From: Undaria pinnatifida
Taxonomy: Eukaryota > Sar > Phaeophyceae > Laminariales > Alariaceae
Assembly (NCBI GenBank): GCA_012845835.1
Contig: JABAKD010000008.1
Location: forward strand, 5,750,775 to 5,814,774
Direction: 5' to 3'
Length of the DNA: 64,000 nucleotides
Of this stretch, positions 43,729 through 57,200 are shown piece by piece (within the stretch, counting starts at the first letter, position 1; each line of letters opens with the position of its first letter). The translations under genes and the position numbers were made by a program. Below the pieces are notes generated by a model. It searched no databases. It had not been told where the DNA came from and worked only from the letters and a program-made list of their open reading frames with translations.

Positions 43729-46700
43729 GCTGCTGCTGCTCCAGCTCCTGCTGCTGCTGTTTCTGATGCGGCAGGTCCGGCGATTCCACCACCGCTGCTT
43801 CTCGAATCCTCTCGCGCGCCTCCTCCAGAGCTTTCTTAATATTCGCGCGCGTGTCGTCGTCTACGCTCCTGCCGAATACCTCACCGGCAAGCTTGCCATT
43901 AGGCCCCGGAAAGTTTACCGTGGCCATCCCTCCCTTCCTCAATAGCAGGTTCACCAGCGATGAAAACCCTTCCCTGGCGGCGATGAAGAGTGCGGTTGGG
44001 GGCACGTCTACTGCACCTTTACCGCCGCCGCCACGACTACCCGCGCGACCAACACCAACGCCACCACAGCGGCCAACTCTAACTTTAACTCCAACGCCAT
44101 TTCCAGCGACATCAGAGACGTTGCCGCGCCCAACAGATGCGTTTCCTTCAGCGCCGACGCCGTCGGTGGAGCTAATATGCCCCGGGGGGATTACGCTAAC
44201 CGTCGCTGCCGCAGCCGCCGCTACCTTTGCCCCGCGGCGAAGCAGCTCCTCGGCGACCGCTCTGTAGCCGTTTAGGCAGGCGAGGCAAAGCGGGGTGAGT
44301 TTGATGGCTGTGCAAGCCTCCTTATCGGCGCCGGCATCGAGCAGCACGACGGCAACATCCAGGTGGCCGTGGAATGCCGCTGGGTTACGGTTGGAGGGGG
44401 GGGAGCATATGGTGGAACAGGGCACGGGGGGGGAACGATTGGAGAAAAAAAGCGAAAGTACCACCTCGAAGCTGCAACATTTGTTAATCAGGGCGAGTAG
44501 GTTGGTCGAGCATCGTCACTGGGGCGGTGATGGGGGGAGAGGCGAGGAGGGCTTGGGGGGGGGAAATCATTTCATGCATAGCCGTAGCATTTAGACCATA
44601 GACCGCACCACTATAATGCCGGCATGGAGCACGTCGAGTCTTCACCGACCAGGCAGACATCGGACGCACCAAGGGCGACGCGCCGTGAGGTGTTCGGCGA
44701 GTCACACGAAGGGTGAGCTGCGATCTAGTAAGAACCACTTGTGAGGCGGACTTCCGCACCCTGCCCGTACTTTCTTGCTTATGGATGACAGTTTCGAATT
44801 AGTTGAAAAAAAAACGTGTGGCCACTTCTAGAGGCAGCAATTGGGATACAATATAACTGCATCGTGGGCGTCTTACCATATGCGCACTACGTGATATTAT
44901 CCCCGTTGCGCGGAGTACAGGTTATCCATTCCACACAATCTGATCTATCGACCACCATCTCGTTTACCGCCTGAACATAAACACGAGAAAAACAGATGAC
45001 GATATCCTGGTGGTCTAGCTCACGTAGTGAGAGGCGTGTTTAACAGCGTCGTTGTCATCACACGCTAACCCCAGGGGGGGCGACGAGGGGGGCGTGGGGC
45101 GTACTCATTTGTGGCTCGTGCTGTTTGACCATTGACCGCGCATGCCTTTCGAGATGGAGGACCGTTCGTGCTCCTAACAGAGGCACCTCCAACGTTTGGA
45201 CGCTCGGTATGTTTCTTTTACCGGGGGAGTTCAACAGAGATGTTGGCATCGAGCTTGGTCAACAGCACCATCTATTACATGTACAACCGATGGTCTCTTG
45301 TCATTTCCCGTTGCAAAACCTCCCGTTTGAAAAAGGAGACAAAAAAAAGGGCGTGCTGCGTGACATGCCGAAAGCTACGTGAAATCGCTGCTGCTGCTGC
45401 TGCAGCAGCTGCTACGCTTGCTGTAGGTCGTCTCGAAACCGAGAGCATGAGCAGGAAAAAATGTGGTCGTCCGTTGTACAATGCCGACATGATTTCGCTA
45501 ATGCCAGTACATACCGTTAGAGTGCGTCGATGCTGCAAATATGGGGGAGGTGCAATAATACATACTGCATGGCCGTAGGCGTCTTCGGCAATGACGCGAT
45601 ATTGGCTGCGGAGACTCGACCGTTTGGCGAGACGAGAAAAAAAAGGGCAAACCGCGGAAACCGTCGTTGTAACAAATATAAAACACACACAGCGCGCGAT
45701 CGGAATATCACACACAATGTGCAAAGGTAAGTTTTCGACGAAATTTTCAATCTCACAGCTGGAGTGTTTTTTTTTTTTTTCAATATAGAACGCGCGTAAA
45801 AAAAGGAAAAACTACCCGATCCCAAATTTCCGGAAAAAAACTTTCGAACAAAGAAAATGCCACAAAGGCGGCGGATTTGCTTCCGGCGCAAACGCTCAAA
45901 CGACGCCGCTTGGCCGCACTAAGGGGGGTAGAGCTATAGAGATTGGCAATTCGAGCAAAACTTGGATCTCCGGAGGGTGGGGGGTTCAGGCGGGGGATCA
46001 GTGCATTACCAGCACATTGAGTTTTCCGGGTGGTAATTCCGGGGATTACTCAACGAAACTGGTAAGGGGCGAAAAACTGGGCTATATCAGGTACCAGCTG
46101 TACGGTCATGATTCCGTCGTTTGGGTTTTCATCAATTCATATTGAGGTAGTGTTTCGTAGTCCTTTCACAATCATATTATAAAAATGAAAATACACTCCA
46201 GCTATGAGATCGAAGACTTCGTCGAAACTCATCTTGGGCGTGGGGGCCGGGGGCGCGGGGGCGGGGGGGTTGAAAAGGAGGAGGGAGGGGGGAGGGGGGG
46301 CGGGGCGGGGGCGACTCAATCTGTGCGTGGAAACTAGAAAACCCTTTTTCAAAGGGGACAAATCTCTGACAACCATCTACCCTTTGAGGGGCATATTCCC
46401 TCGCATCCCTATGGGGCCGGAGCACGTCGGGTTTTTGCCGACCACGCAGACGCAAAGCAGGTAGGGAGGGGAGATAAACTGTGAAGAACAAACCAGGCCA
46501 AGGCAGTCGCACCCACCCGCCAACCCCCACTACTCACACGCCTTCTGTGATTGCAGACTACTGGGCAGACACGCATGGTGTACAGAGGGTGTAGAAAAAT
46601 ACTTCCATCCTTGGACATATGATACCAAAGGGTTTCCACAGCTTGTGACCATGATTGTGAAAGCGAATTCTACGGCAACTGCCACCGACTTGAATTATCT

Positions 46701-47177
46701 CTCGAGCGCGTCTTCTGGAGGAAATGAGGTTTGAGGTCTGGCTTGAACAAGAGCAAATGTATCTCTACGAGCACAACCAATGACCCACCTACCCACCCAC
46801 CCAACCGCCTACCCACCTATCCACCCACCCACCTACCCACCCACCAACCAACCTACCCACCCACCATGGTGAAGGAGCGACCACCGCCTTCCGTCCCGAA
46901 CGTCCACCTCCCTGCCCGAGCGCACGTACCACGCCACTAGCCCCGCGTTACCCGCGGCCGCCGCCGAGTGCATGTCCTCTGTCGACATGTCCGTGAGGCA
47001 GGCCTCGAGAGGGTTCTTCCACTGTGTCACCGACATCGGCGAGACCTGGGCAGACTGACTGTTGCCGGCGCCGGGGGAGGCATCGTCGCGGGCCTTGGAG
47101 GTGGTGTCTATGGTGTTGGCGTTGGTGTTGGTGTTGGTGTTGGGGCTGCAGGCGTTACCGGTGCCATTGCGCCGCAT
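40738..47177 (-). CDS. Ankyrin-repeat protein with polyQ, Gly-rich and coiled-coil regions
   Basis: Four minus-strand exons join in phase: complement(46865..47177, or to 47280 if an upstream exon exists), (42048..44379), (41345..41528) and (40738..40920), about 1003 residues from the ATG at 47177. The N-terminal part has about four ankyrin units: MHSAAAAGNAGLVAWYV, WSLLHHAAFHGHLDVAVVLL (spanning the exon 1/2 junction), LTPLCLACLNGYRAVAEELL and PTALFIAAREGFSSLVNLLL. A Gln run of about 25 residues follows (43686-43763), then about 350 low-complexity residues with a (Gly)n region near 42530-42650. Exon 3 encodes a coiled coil (ISELNMRLAGKDHDIAQL). The last exon has LSPLELLDLEACLQASLNRV. Ankyrin repeats bind proteins; the partner and cell location are unknown. 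The 5' end is uncertain. It is head-to-head with the Elongin A-like gene. Confidence 0.75.
44568..44845 (+). repeat. Dispersed 280-bp family, copy 1
   Basis: From CATTTCATGCATAGCCGTAG to GTGTGGCCACTTCTAGAGGC this copy aligns with 55195..55480 and, inverted, with 55961..56262. Shared blocks are GGAGCACGTCG, GACCAGGCAGACAT, CGCCGTGAGGTGTTCGGCG and CTTGTGAGGCGGACTTC. It lies in ankyrin-gene intron 1. No terminal repeats or coding region were found. Confidence 0.7.
46165..46390 (-). repeat. Dispersed MITE-like family, inverse copy
   Basis: On the minus strand the order is GTCAGAGATTTGTCCCC, GTTTCCACGCACAGATTGA, GATGAGTTTCGACGAAGTC, CGATCTCATAGCTGGAG and an AT-rich end, as in the copy at 19610..19850. 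A G-rich run is inserted in the middle. It lies in ankyrin-gene intron 1. Confidence 0.55.
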
Positions 47178-48210
47178 ACAGAGGGGTTCGCCCGGGGAAC
47201 GCGCGCACCCCACGGCGGGGGGAACCTCGCCGCCCCCGCCGGCCTTTGCCCTGCCGGGGCTATCTTCAAGCTCGCCGTGCCTGGCGTTGCAATGATGAGG
47301 GCAGCAGTGTTTCCGAGATGCGCACAATGACGAGGGCAGCAGTGTTTGAAGCAGTTGAAGTGCCTGTCCAACCACCAACGACTTGAGCCGACGACGAGCA
47401 GAACAGAAAAGTAGAACCTCGGCTCCTCTGCGGGTGCTGTATTTTCCCCCTCTCCACCTGCTTACGGAGATGTGGGGTCACTAATGCCGGCGCGCTGTAA
47501 AGACTGCTGTTGCTGCTGCTTGTGCTGCGTGTAACTCTATCGCTCAGGTACAGCAATAGATACGAACAGCACGTCCGTTTCGCCCTCGTTCTTGCAGTGA
47601 CACCTGGTACCAGGTATACCCTTGTCGCTCCCCCTTCCACCCTCAACGCCTCGGGCGGTTGCTTCTGGGCGAGCACCGCGCTCGAGGCGCCCCCAATCGC
47701 TGCCGCGTCGCCGCCTGCCACCGGAGCACGAAGTGGTGATGAAGAAGCGGCGGATTCCTCCCCCTCCCTCTTGGCTGTTCTGCTGCTGGTTAATGCTGCT
47801 GTTTTTGTACCAAAACGTGCTTGTAGCTGTCTGTTTCACTGCTGTTTTACTTGACCACGTTGATCCAGCGATATCGACTTATCAGGAAATTGCGACAGAT
47901 CGACTGGCTGGCACAGCAACAGCACGAACGATCGGCGTCAATGGGAGCAATCGGTAGTACGTCGGTGTTCAACTGTCAACCCTCGGGGTCGCGAATCCGT
48001 GCTGTAAACTTAGGGCTCCAAGGTCCGTTTTCGCGCTTGCCAGGTCCGAAATTTCCCCGCTCTCTTACCGCCTATTTTCTTTAAAACAACCTCTGCGGAG
48101 AAAATTCGAGAATCGAGCAGTCGGACTCGGACTTTAGGAGAGGCACTTTGTTTTCGCACCTCAGAGCCCACAGGATAGCACACACAACCAGGCCGGACTA
48201 CCGAGACAGC
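47178..48210. promoter_or_regulatory. Divergent promoter region of the ankyrin and Elongin A-like genes
   Basis: About 1.0 kb lies between the two start codons. It contains a GGTACC-centred palindrome (CACCTGGTACCAGGTATA at about 47601) and CTG runs. An upstream ankyrin-gene exon could lie here, but none is convincing. No core promoter element was recognised. Confidence 0.4.
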
Positions 48211-51200
48211 ATGGCATACTTCATCGGCAACGGTGCTGCTACCATCGGCGGGGGTTCGCTCGGCAGAACCGAGCAACTGCCGACGTTGAAGCTTCTATGC
48301 GTCGATTTATGTGCCAGGTATGATGAGGCTCTTTGGCTGCTGTTCGAGTGCTTGAGTACAAGTAGTCGCAACCCGTAACCTGTTGGGACATCTGCTAAAC
48401 TAACGCTACCCGGCAAGAGCCGTTCACAGCAGCCCGGGCTGCTGGGTTTTTGGAGATGCTACATCTAGATCCCGAACTGCAATACAACGACCTGCTGTGC
48501 TACATCCACAGCATGGTGCTGCTGGTGTCGTGCTGCGCGCTCACTACGATATTGTACCAGGTTGTAAACGCCACTTTCTCGCAGATGACGTTGGTATGCA
48601 TCAGTATCGTACAGCAGTAGTAGGATGGATGCTTCCTGTACGGACACCTCGGCCGGCCGCCCAACGGAGCCCGCGGAGAGCTTTCAGCGACCTTGTTGCA
48701 TCGATGTGGCAGCTGCTGTCTCTTTTCCTGCTCACACCTGTTAGGTACCTGGTACCAGGTAGTAAAACACGTGAAAGTGCTAGGCACCCTATTGTTACCC
48801 TTCTGGTACAGGTGTTGAGTGTGTGTGTGAGGTGTGGGAGTAGGATCAGACTGCTGTTGCTGATCCTTGTTCCCCTCCCGTACCTACGAGGCTCTGCCTC
48901 ATCTCTGGTGAATCTGGTAGGGTCGAGTGTGTTGAGGTGTCGGAGTACGAGCAGACTGCTGCGCTGTTCCCTGTCCCCCTCCCGTACCTACGAGGCCCTG
49001 CCTCACTCGAACCGCGAGCACATGCAGGCAACGTGTCGTACCAGGTACCTGGTATGAAACAGGCATGTCGCACTCTTGTCTGTCGTCTTTCTCGCTTCTA
49101 CGAGTAGCCTGCCGCTCGTGAAGCGGTCAAGATCAGGTGAAGAAAACTCCGTTGTACTGCTGTTGCATACGCGAATCACCTCAACAGCAACAACGGCAGC
49201 AGCAGTGTTTCACCTTGTACACACCTCATTAGCAACACCTGGTACTTTAGACACATCCCTAGTACCCAGTCGAGAGTTTACCGGTAATTTTTTATATTTC
49301 ACCAGTAATACTCCTGGACAAGGGTGTGTCGTGGGTCGTATAAAAATACGTTTCAACCGTTCAATCGGTCGTACTCACAGCTGACGTTTTTCAATTTTTA
49401 TTAGAGTGTTTGCGAAAATACGTTTGTAAACATTTACTTGCCTTCCGCTAAAAAAAGTGAATTGCCTTCCCACCGAGTTTTTGGTGTGTTTGCGCTAGCG
49501 GTAAACAAAATCCTGCAGGCGACGCCTCCGAAATTTAGTAGGGAAACGGGGATGTGCGCGATTGTAATATACGTACGAGTACAGCAGCAGCAGTACGAGT
49601 ACTCGTAGTATTATACGATATACGAGTACTCGTTGTACGTACTCCAGTCTCGAGCCTCTCGTTTCAGGTGCAGCAGTACCTGGAACACGGTACATGCAAG
49701 CACCCAACAGACTACAAATCAGAGGTATGGCGGTCTGTCTCGCGCGTAAAAAACTCCTTGTGAGCAGGGACTACCTCATTACACGTGCTACAAGCAGAGC
49801 AACGCCTTCCTCATGCGACGGAAGGGAAGGCGAAGCGCAGTTTCCCCATGGAACGTGGACGCGTTATTGCGAAGCACCACCCTGCGAAGAATCCGCAGTG
49901 AACGCAGCGGTTTAGGGCAGAGGAGTTTCCGCTCCTCTGCCCTAAACCGAAAGTCATGCCACGCTTCAGTCGCGGTGATGTTGGAGAAGCGCGGTGGCTG
50001 CTGTCGCACAGATGGACCGATACGAGTCCTATCTTGCCAGATGCGGCACACGATAGCCGCAATCAAGGCCCGTGGTGTCGCTCTCTGCGTTGAGGCTCCT
50101 CTCCGCGTGCGTGCGTTCGACTCCGCCAGCTGCGAGAAGTGCACCACAGCAGCTTGCAGCAAGCGCTGAACCCTTGGTCACGGACGCAGAGGGCAGCAAC
50201 AGACGGTTCATCACCGGCCTGCTGCATATCTCTGATGTTACGCCTGCGCGTCGTGCTCAGGGTACTACCCTCTCAATCCTCCGTGCGTTCGTATTAGTAG
50301 CTTGTGTTGTGTCGTGACAACAGCGTGGTGCTTCAAACTGGTCCTGCTTAGGGCGCTATAGACCCTTGCAGAGGCGTTCTGCCTCGGACAAATGCTCGGT
50401 GTGTTGTAGGCCAATGAAACAGAGAGACAAAATTTACCGTAACTTTTGATCAAAACCTACCTTCGACAAAGTACATTTTTGCCTTTTTTTCAAAAATTTA
50501 CCGCAAATATTGCCTTCGGGACAATTTTTGAAGAAGTAAATTTCTAAAAACGTACTTTCGCAAACACTCTAATAAAAAAAAAAAAAACATGTGACACGAC
50601 CACCTTAGCGTATTATATAATAAGGACAAGGGTGTGTCGGGTCGTATAAAAATACGTTTCAACCATTCAATCGGTCGTACTCACAGCTGACGTTTTTCAT
50701 TTATTTATTATTTTTTCATCCTCCGGGTGATGGGGAAAAATAAAATACATGTGACACGACCAGATGTCACACTTCTGTGTCGCATAGTACATTACATAGC
50801 ACCATTCATACCAGTACCAGCTCTACGGGCGGGTGGGGCGGGTGGGAGTGTGTCTTGTTGCAGTTCTAACGCGCAAATACTACCCTACTCTGCTCACGAG
50901 CAACGTGTCCCCGAAAGGTTGTTTTTTGCGTGCGAGGCACAGGACCTAGGTGCAACCCTTTAAAACCTCTAGGACTCCTTTATCATACAATACCAATACA
51001 ATACCAATACAAAACCAGTACAATACCAGGTATTACTAGTGATTCGTGGTAATGAGGCGCGGCCTCAATACATATCTGCGATGGATCAAATACGTATGGA
51101 ATTCCTTGTAATGTATTGGCGTTGAGCGCGTCTCAGAAGCAATTGCTCCTGCGGTATATTGGCTCCGGATTCGTTCTGATGACGCTGCTCTCGTAAACAT

Positions 51201-54200
51201 TTGCGCGGAGCGGCCTCCCGTCTGGATTCGACAGGTCGCCGAGGGCGTTGTACCTCGATTCGAATTGAGGGTGTGCCCCTAGTTTCGACATCATCACTGC
51301 TTATGGTATTCCGAACGGAAAGGGTATATGATGGCAGAGAGATTATGTTGTTCTCGACGCGTTTGTGGGCTTGTGGGTATTGTGGGCTTATTCTCGACGA
51401 GCTTGTGGGCTTGTCGGTATGTCGTGCGGCGGTTACTCAGCTTTTTTTATGTGCGGCGGAACTATCTCTACACTTTTCTTCTCGGTAAAATTGAATTTTC
51501 GAAAGGAAAAAAATGGCCGTTTCATCACGTGCTGTCGATTATTGTACAGATGACGCGGTTCAGCACTGTTTCTCGGTTCTGGTACAGTATAGTACGTTGG
51601 TACGATGTTTTGAAAAGTCGAAAAAAAACACAAGATCCCAGTTATGGTGGAGGTGAAAAAACTCGTTGCCGCACGTGCTAGACGAGCTCTCAGGGACTTA
51701 CAGCGAAACCACTTCGAGAAGAGCTGTCTGTTTTTTGTGTGCACGGGACCCGTCGGGACTGGTCTTGGTGCCGTGTACGTTAAGTGCCGTGGACAAACGT
51801 GGTCGAAAGAAATGTTGACTTCCACAAACATACGCACACAGAGAAAGTCGTTCAAGGCACCCTACCCTCGTATGCAATCCGATATGAAAAGGCTTTTTTT
51901 TCCCTTGGAAAACCAAGAAAAAAAGGCTCACCGCTGCGCGCTTCACGCGCCTCATTATACAAGCGTCCCCTGCGGGATGTGATCGGCTTAAAATCCTGGG
52001 GGTGTCGTAAGCTGAAAAGGGGCACAAAACGCTTACGAAAACTGAAGAGAAAACAATTATCCATTAATGGGCAAGTATCGCGGCAAGCAACACCGACCAG
52101 CCAGCCCAAACGAGTTTATATTAATAGCATGCCTGGTAGTCTAGATCGACCAGAAAATCGACGACAATTGCGATCTTATCGAGGGTCTACGCAACCTGGT
52201 CGGCTCGCCCGATCTATCTATATATGTGCAGGGAGGGTATGCACAACAAATCTTGCAGGTCGTTGGTCTAATTGGCCGAGGCTGGCCTTTCGTCCGCCCG
52301 AGATTTTTTGGAAAAACTCCACCAAAACTCGCGACGGATCTGCGCGACTGCCCCTGTCGACCTCGAGCCCCCGTGGGGTTAAGGGTACGGCTAGGGGTAG
52401 TTTGGGGGCCGGGTTGGCCTGGGCCGACAAGTAAGGTCGAAATTGACCAAGAACGACCTGCAGGATATTTTGTACACATCCGTCCTGCACATATCACAGG
52501 GCGAGCCAACCTGGTCTATGCAGCAAATAGGAAGAACCCGCAGCAGTACGAGCATCGCTCGTTTGCAGCGCGCGTGCCTCGAAGCTCCTTAGATTTTGTG
52601 TCGGACACATTTCCCAGCTGCCCCGTCGGCCTCGTGCGGCCGATGCTGTGTTCTTCAAATCTGTACGCCGACTTGTTTTTCCGTCTGAGGCCCCAAATAT
52701 CATAGGCGAAGGAACGCTTCATGCGTACGTACAGCAGTGTAGTACACGTAGCTCAGAGAGCCTAGAGCAGCTATTTTGACAGCCCTTACCCCCAGGGGCC
52801 CGGTTTGGACTGCAGCGAAGACTTACTGCTTGACTTTGATTGGCCAGCGTACCTAGGAACCCCCCCCCCCCTCGTCGGCCGTCAGCCCCGGAGGGTTCGG
52901 TGTGTACTGCCACGAAAGCAGGTTGCTTGGCGTTGATTCCTCAGTGTATTGTGAGACCCCCCCCCCCCCCCGTCTAGCCCTCACGACAAACCCAAAAACT
53001 ATTTTATGCACGGGTGTTTTGCCGTGGGTACAGCGGAAGAATGTTCGTACGTATGTGCGTAACGACGCGTGCTACGAACGGGGTACAGTACCTTATTTTG
53101 GCCGAAACTTCTATGACTGAAGGTATGATACTAGGTACCAGGTACCTAGTACTAATTAACTAACAAAACACCCAATATCGTCTGAAGGCCGTTTGTGCTT
53201 GACGATGTTATTCGTTGCATATATATATATGATTACAGCAGCAGGCCGTGGGATTTTTTCATATTGGGATTGCACTTTCTAAAAGTCAAGTTTTGGATAT
53301 GGTTCGTATACGAGTTAGAGCTCTTCATGTTTCGAGAGCCTCAAGAATATGCTGGTGTGCACCTCTATTCAGCAGTAGCACGCTTCAAATGCAATTGTTC
53401 AAAGGTGCCGTGGGTGCAGCACAGACATGTTCCGTGGATGCAGCACAAACATGTTCCGTGTTATCCGTAACTTTTTTTTTTTTTGTTGGTCTGCTGACTC
53501 GCTGTTGGCTGAACGCTGTCATATTCTGTCTGTATCCGTGTGTAACCTTGAACACGAGCAGGCACCTGGAACGTTTGAGCAACTTGGGGGACATGCCAAC
53601 AGAGGTTTTCATTGACCTCCTCAAGAGAGCCAAAGGGAAAGCTACCCCGGATGTTGTGCAGCGATTGCAGGACCAAAATGAGGTGAGTGGGTGGGTGGGT
53701 AAGTGGGGTAGGGTGGGGGGTGAATGGGGAGGGTGGATGGGTGGTTGGTCTTTCTTGTTGATAGCTTGCTCTCTCATGCATGCGCTATTCATCACCGGCG
53801 TTTTGTTTTTGTCCTGCTGCTGCTGTACGTCTTGCCGAGTCGTGCTCGTGGAGCACCGCCTTGAGCCAACCCAAAGATGTCGACATTTTCAAGCTGAGAC
53901 GAGGGGATGAGCCCCTCAGCATTCCGTGGGCACCCTCCCCCGTTTCCTGAGCGTTCCCTGTCCCTTGTTTGTTTCCTCCACCCTTCCCCTGCCTTTGATT
54001 TTCGACACGGCTCATGCATTCGCTGTCTGCCGCGTGCGGGTACAGAGATTAATCTGTGAGGAGGTCGACGTCGCGTTTTGGAAGCAGGCTGTCGGTGAGC
54101 CAGAGTGTATTTGCTGTTTGTTTTGTTAGGATTGGGAGGGGAGGGGAGGGGGGGGGAGCGATAGCGGTAGCAGCAGCAGGAGCAGCAACAGCAATATCAA

Positions 54201-57200
54201 CAATATCAGCAGTAGCAGCAGTAGCAGTAGCAGCAGTAGCAATAGCAGCAGGAGCAGTAGCAGAAGCAGCAGCAGCAACGACAGCAGTAGGAAAATAGCA
54301 GCGGCAGCAGTAACAGCCACCGTGCCGACGCGTGTTGTTTGCGTCCCTCGGACTGCCCTCGCCCCTTGCAGACGACCACATTCTTCGAAGAACCGTGCCC
54401 GCCCCTGGTCCTATTTTGGTGGAGCGTGTGATAGAGCTCAAACAGGTGTGGATGGGTAGCGGGAGAAAAGGGGGGTTGGGGGGGTCGGGGGCGTAAGGGG
54501 GTTCGCGGGGCCGGAGGGGGGGGGGGGGGGGGGGGGACGAAAGCGTACAAAATGAGCGATTGGACAGAGCGACCAAGGACGATTCCCTCTTCTCAGTTCT
54601 CTTTTGTTTGAGGGTTTTTTGTTGTTGCCGTTCCTTCGAACTCGCGTTGAAAAGCTCGCCGGAGGTACCTGTTTAGTATCTAGAGACGTTTCGCTATAAA
54701 AAACGCGGCTTTTGTAGGATCGCAAGAAGATGGTTCGTTGTATTTCGTGGGTGTGATATCATCGGACGAAAAGGGTATTTGCGATACAGTATGAGAATAT
54801 GCCGCAGTAGCATTGAAAGAGACGACCATCACAACCAAATTTCTTACTTGCTGTCGCGTAAAATCCTCTTGTTTTTGCTTGTTTTTTCTCGTGTGCCGCT
54901 CCGGGAGGCAGGGGCGCGTGTGTTTGCTCACCCACCGGCGCTCGCCACCCACTCTCCCGTCGTCTTCCTTTTTGGTGTTGTTTCGCTCACCGTCGCTTGC
55001 TCTTTATCCCCGTCCCCAATCGGACATTTTAGCGCCTGGTGAAGCTGTTGGCTGAGGCGGAGTCAACCCCGTCTAAGGAGTGGTCACGGCAAGTCATGGA
55101 GATTTTAAAGGTGAGTCCGTGCGGAGAGGGACAGAAAGGGAGGTGGAGAGATGGGAGAGAGCGGGGGCAGGTGCGGGGGGGGGTTGTATGTGCCCATTTC
55201 ATTCATGGCCGTGGTCGTATGACCATTGACCCTCGCATCACTAAAATGCCCGGGACGGAGCACGTCGGGTTTTCATCGAACAGGCAAACATGGCGTGCAC
55301 CAAGAGCCAAGCGCCGTGAGGTGTTCGGCGAGTCGCATGAAGGGTGAATTGCATCCTTCCAAGAGCCGCTTGTGAGGCGGACTTCGGCAACTTGTGTTTT
55401 ACTTTCTTGTATGTGGATGGCAGCTTCGAAATATTTCGTTTGTTTTCTGGTGTGGCCACGTCTAGAGACAGGGGGGGCGATGGGAGGAACTAAATATTGA
55501 GGGGAAGGCATAGAGAGGGAGACGTATATATAGAGAGAGTTGGATAATGCCTGTTGGGACCCCTGTTCACCGATCGAAAAACAACTAGCGCGGTCTAATC
55601 CAAGCGTCTGGGGAGGGCGTGCAACCAGTACTTTGACATACTATAATAGTATCATGGTATCGCCATGCTGCAAGCGTGCGTTATTACAGCTCCCTGCATT
55701 GCAATCCGGATGCTTTTTCTGCCCCAGCAGAAAGGATTGCTTTGGGTGTCTTCTACTGAACTCATCGTTTTCCTCTCTGAAGTCCCAAAACGGAGAGAGA
55801 TACGAGTAGACAGAGACAAACGGACGGAGAAAGGGGTGAAAAGGGAGGGGCTGGGCTGGGCTGGGCTGCTATTCACGATTCCTCACGAGAGATACCTTCC
55901 CCCCCCCATTCTGTTTTGCTCGTATCTCCCCTCTGGCTTTGCCCTTGTCCCCCCACCACCCCTTGCTGTCTCTGGAAGTGGCCACACCTTAACATATACT
56001 TCGAAGTACCATGGTACAAAAGCGTAGGAGCTGTCACCCATATGCAAGAAAGTACGTATAGGGTCCGGAAATCCGCCTCACAAGCGATTATTAGCAGGTA
56101 GAAATTCACCCTTTGCGACTCGCCGGACAATTAACGGCGTTTCGCGCTTGGTGCACGTGATGTCTGCCTGGTCGGTGAAAACCCGACGTGCTCCGTCCCG
56201 GCATAGTAGGGGCGGATGCGAGGGTCTATGGTCAGTCAACTACGGCTATGGATGAATAGGTGCCCCCCCCCCCCCTCCCTGCCTGCCACTCGCGAATGAA
56301 CAAAAACGTGACGCGACCTCTGCGTAACGCGACGTTTTTATCTGATGCCGGCGCCGTGCGTGTTAAGGCGTTGGGCGACATCCCATCTTCTGTGGGTCTG
56401 CTGAAGGACACGCTCATCGCGAAGGTGGTGGCCCCGCTGCGAAAAAACACGGACCAACAAATCGCCAGGTGACTCGAGAGGACGTTTTTTTGCTGTTGTC
56501 ACAGGTCTTGCTTGTTCTTGTTTTTGCATGTCTTGTATGTTTCACCGTCCCGACTGTTCGTTTTTCCCCGCCGAGATAGAATGTTTTGTTTTGCATACTC
56601 CGTTACTAGCGTTTGTAGTGTTTTCGCCGTCCTCGGGTAGTCTACCTTTCTTCGTGTTCACGCCAAAGTGGAGTCCATCTCCGGATATCCCAGCACCCCG
56701 CTCCCAACACCCCCCCATGTAGAAGCGCCTCTTCGCGGCCGCCACTACGACCACCGCTGTATGTGCCGTATCTGCCGCCGCACGAACGAACGAGCGAACA
56801 AACCACCCACCCACCCACCCAACCAACCAACCAACCAACCAAGGGATCCACGGACCAACGGACGAACACCTTCTACGCTTTGTTTTTTTGTTCATCATTT
56901 CCCGAAACCGCTGTCTCCGTCCATGCCATGCCATGCCATGCCATGCCATGCCATGCCATGCCATGCCATGCCGTGCCATGCCAGGCTAGCCAACGATATA
57001 GTCCGACGATGGAAGGAGGCGGCGAGGGCAGCCAGCGCGTTCGAGCAGCCGTCCAAGACGGAGGTGCTGCCTGTGCCCGGCAAGGGCAAGACCGATTACC
57101 GCGGCGGTGGAGGTTGTAATAGCGGCACCGGTAGCGGTAATGGGAACGGTAAAGGGGTCGGCCAGCGGAGTCCGGCGGAGGAGAAGCAGCTCAAGGTGGA

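Noticed and set aside
47266-47721. Minus-strand 151-residue frame as the first exon of the ankyrin gene
   Set aside because: Its apparent start is GTG, the composition is low-complexity, and no donor in the needed phase was found. The true 5' end is left open.
51644-51982. Frame starting MVEVKKLVAARARRALRDLQRN as a possible first exon of the Elongin-like gene
   Set aside because: It has no donor in the right phase near the similar region. The exon at 48211..48317 joins the next exon in phase and supplies the BC-box-like segment.
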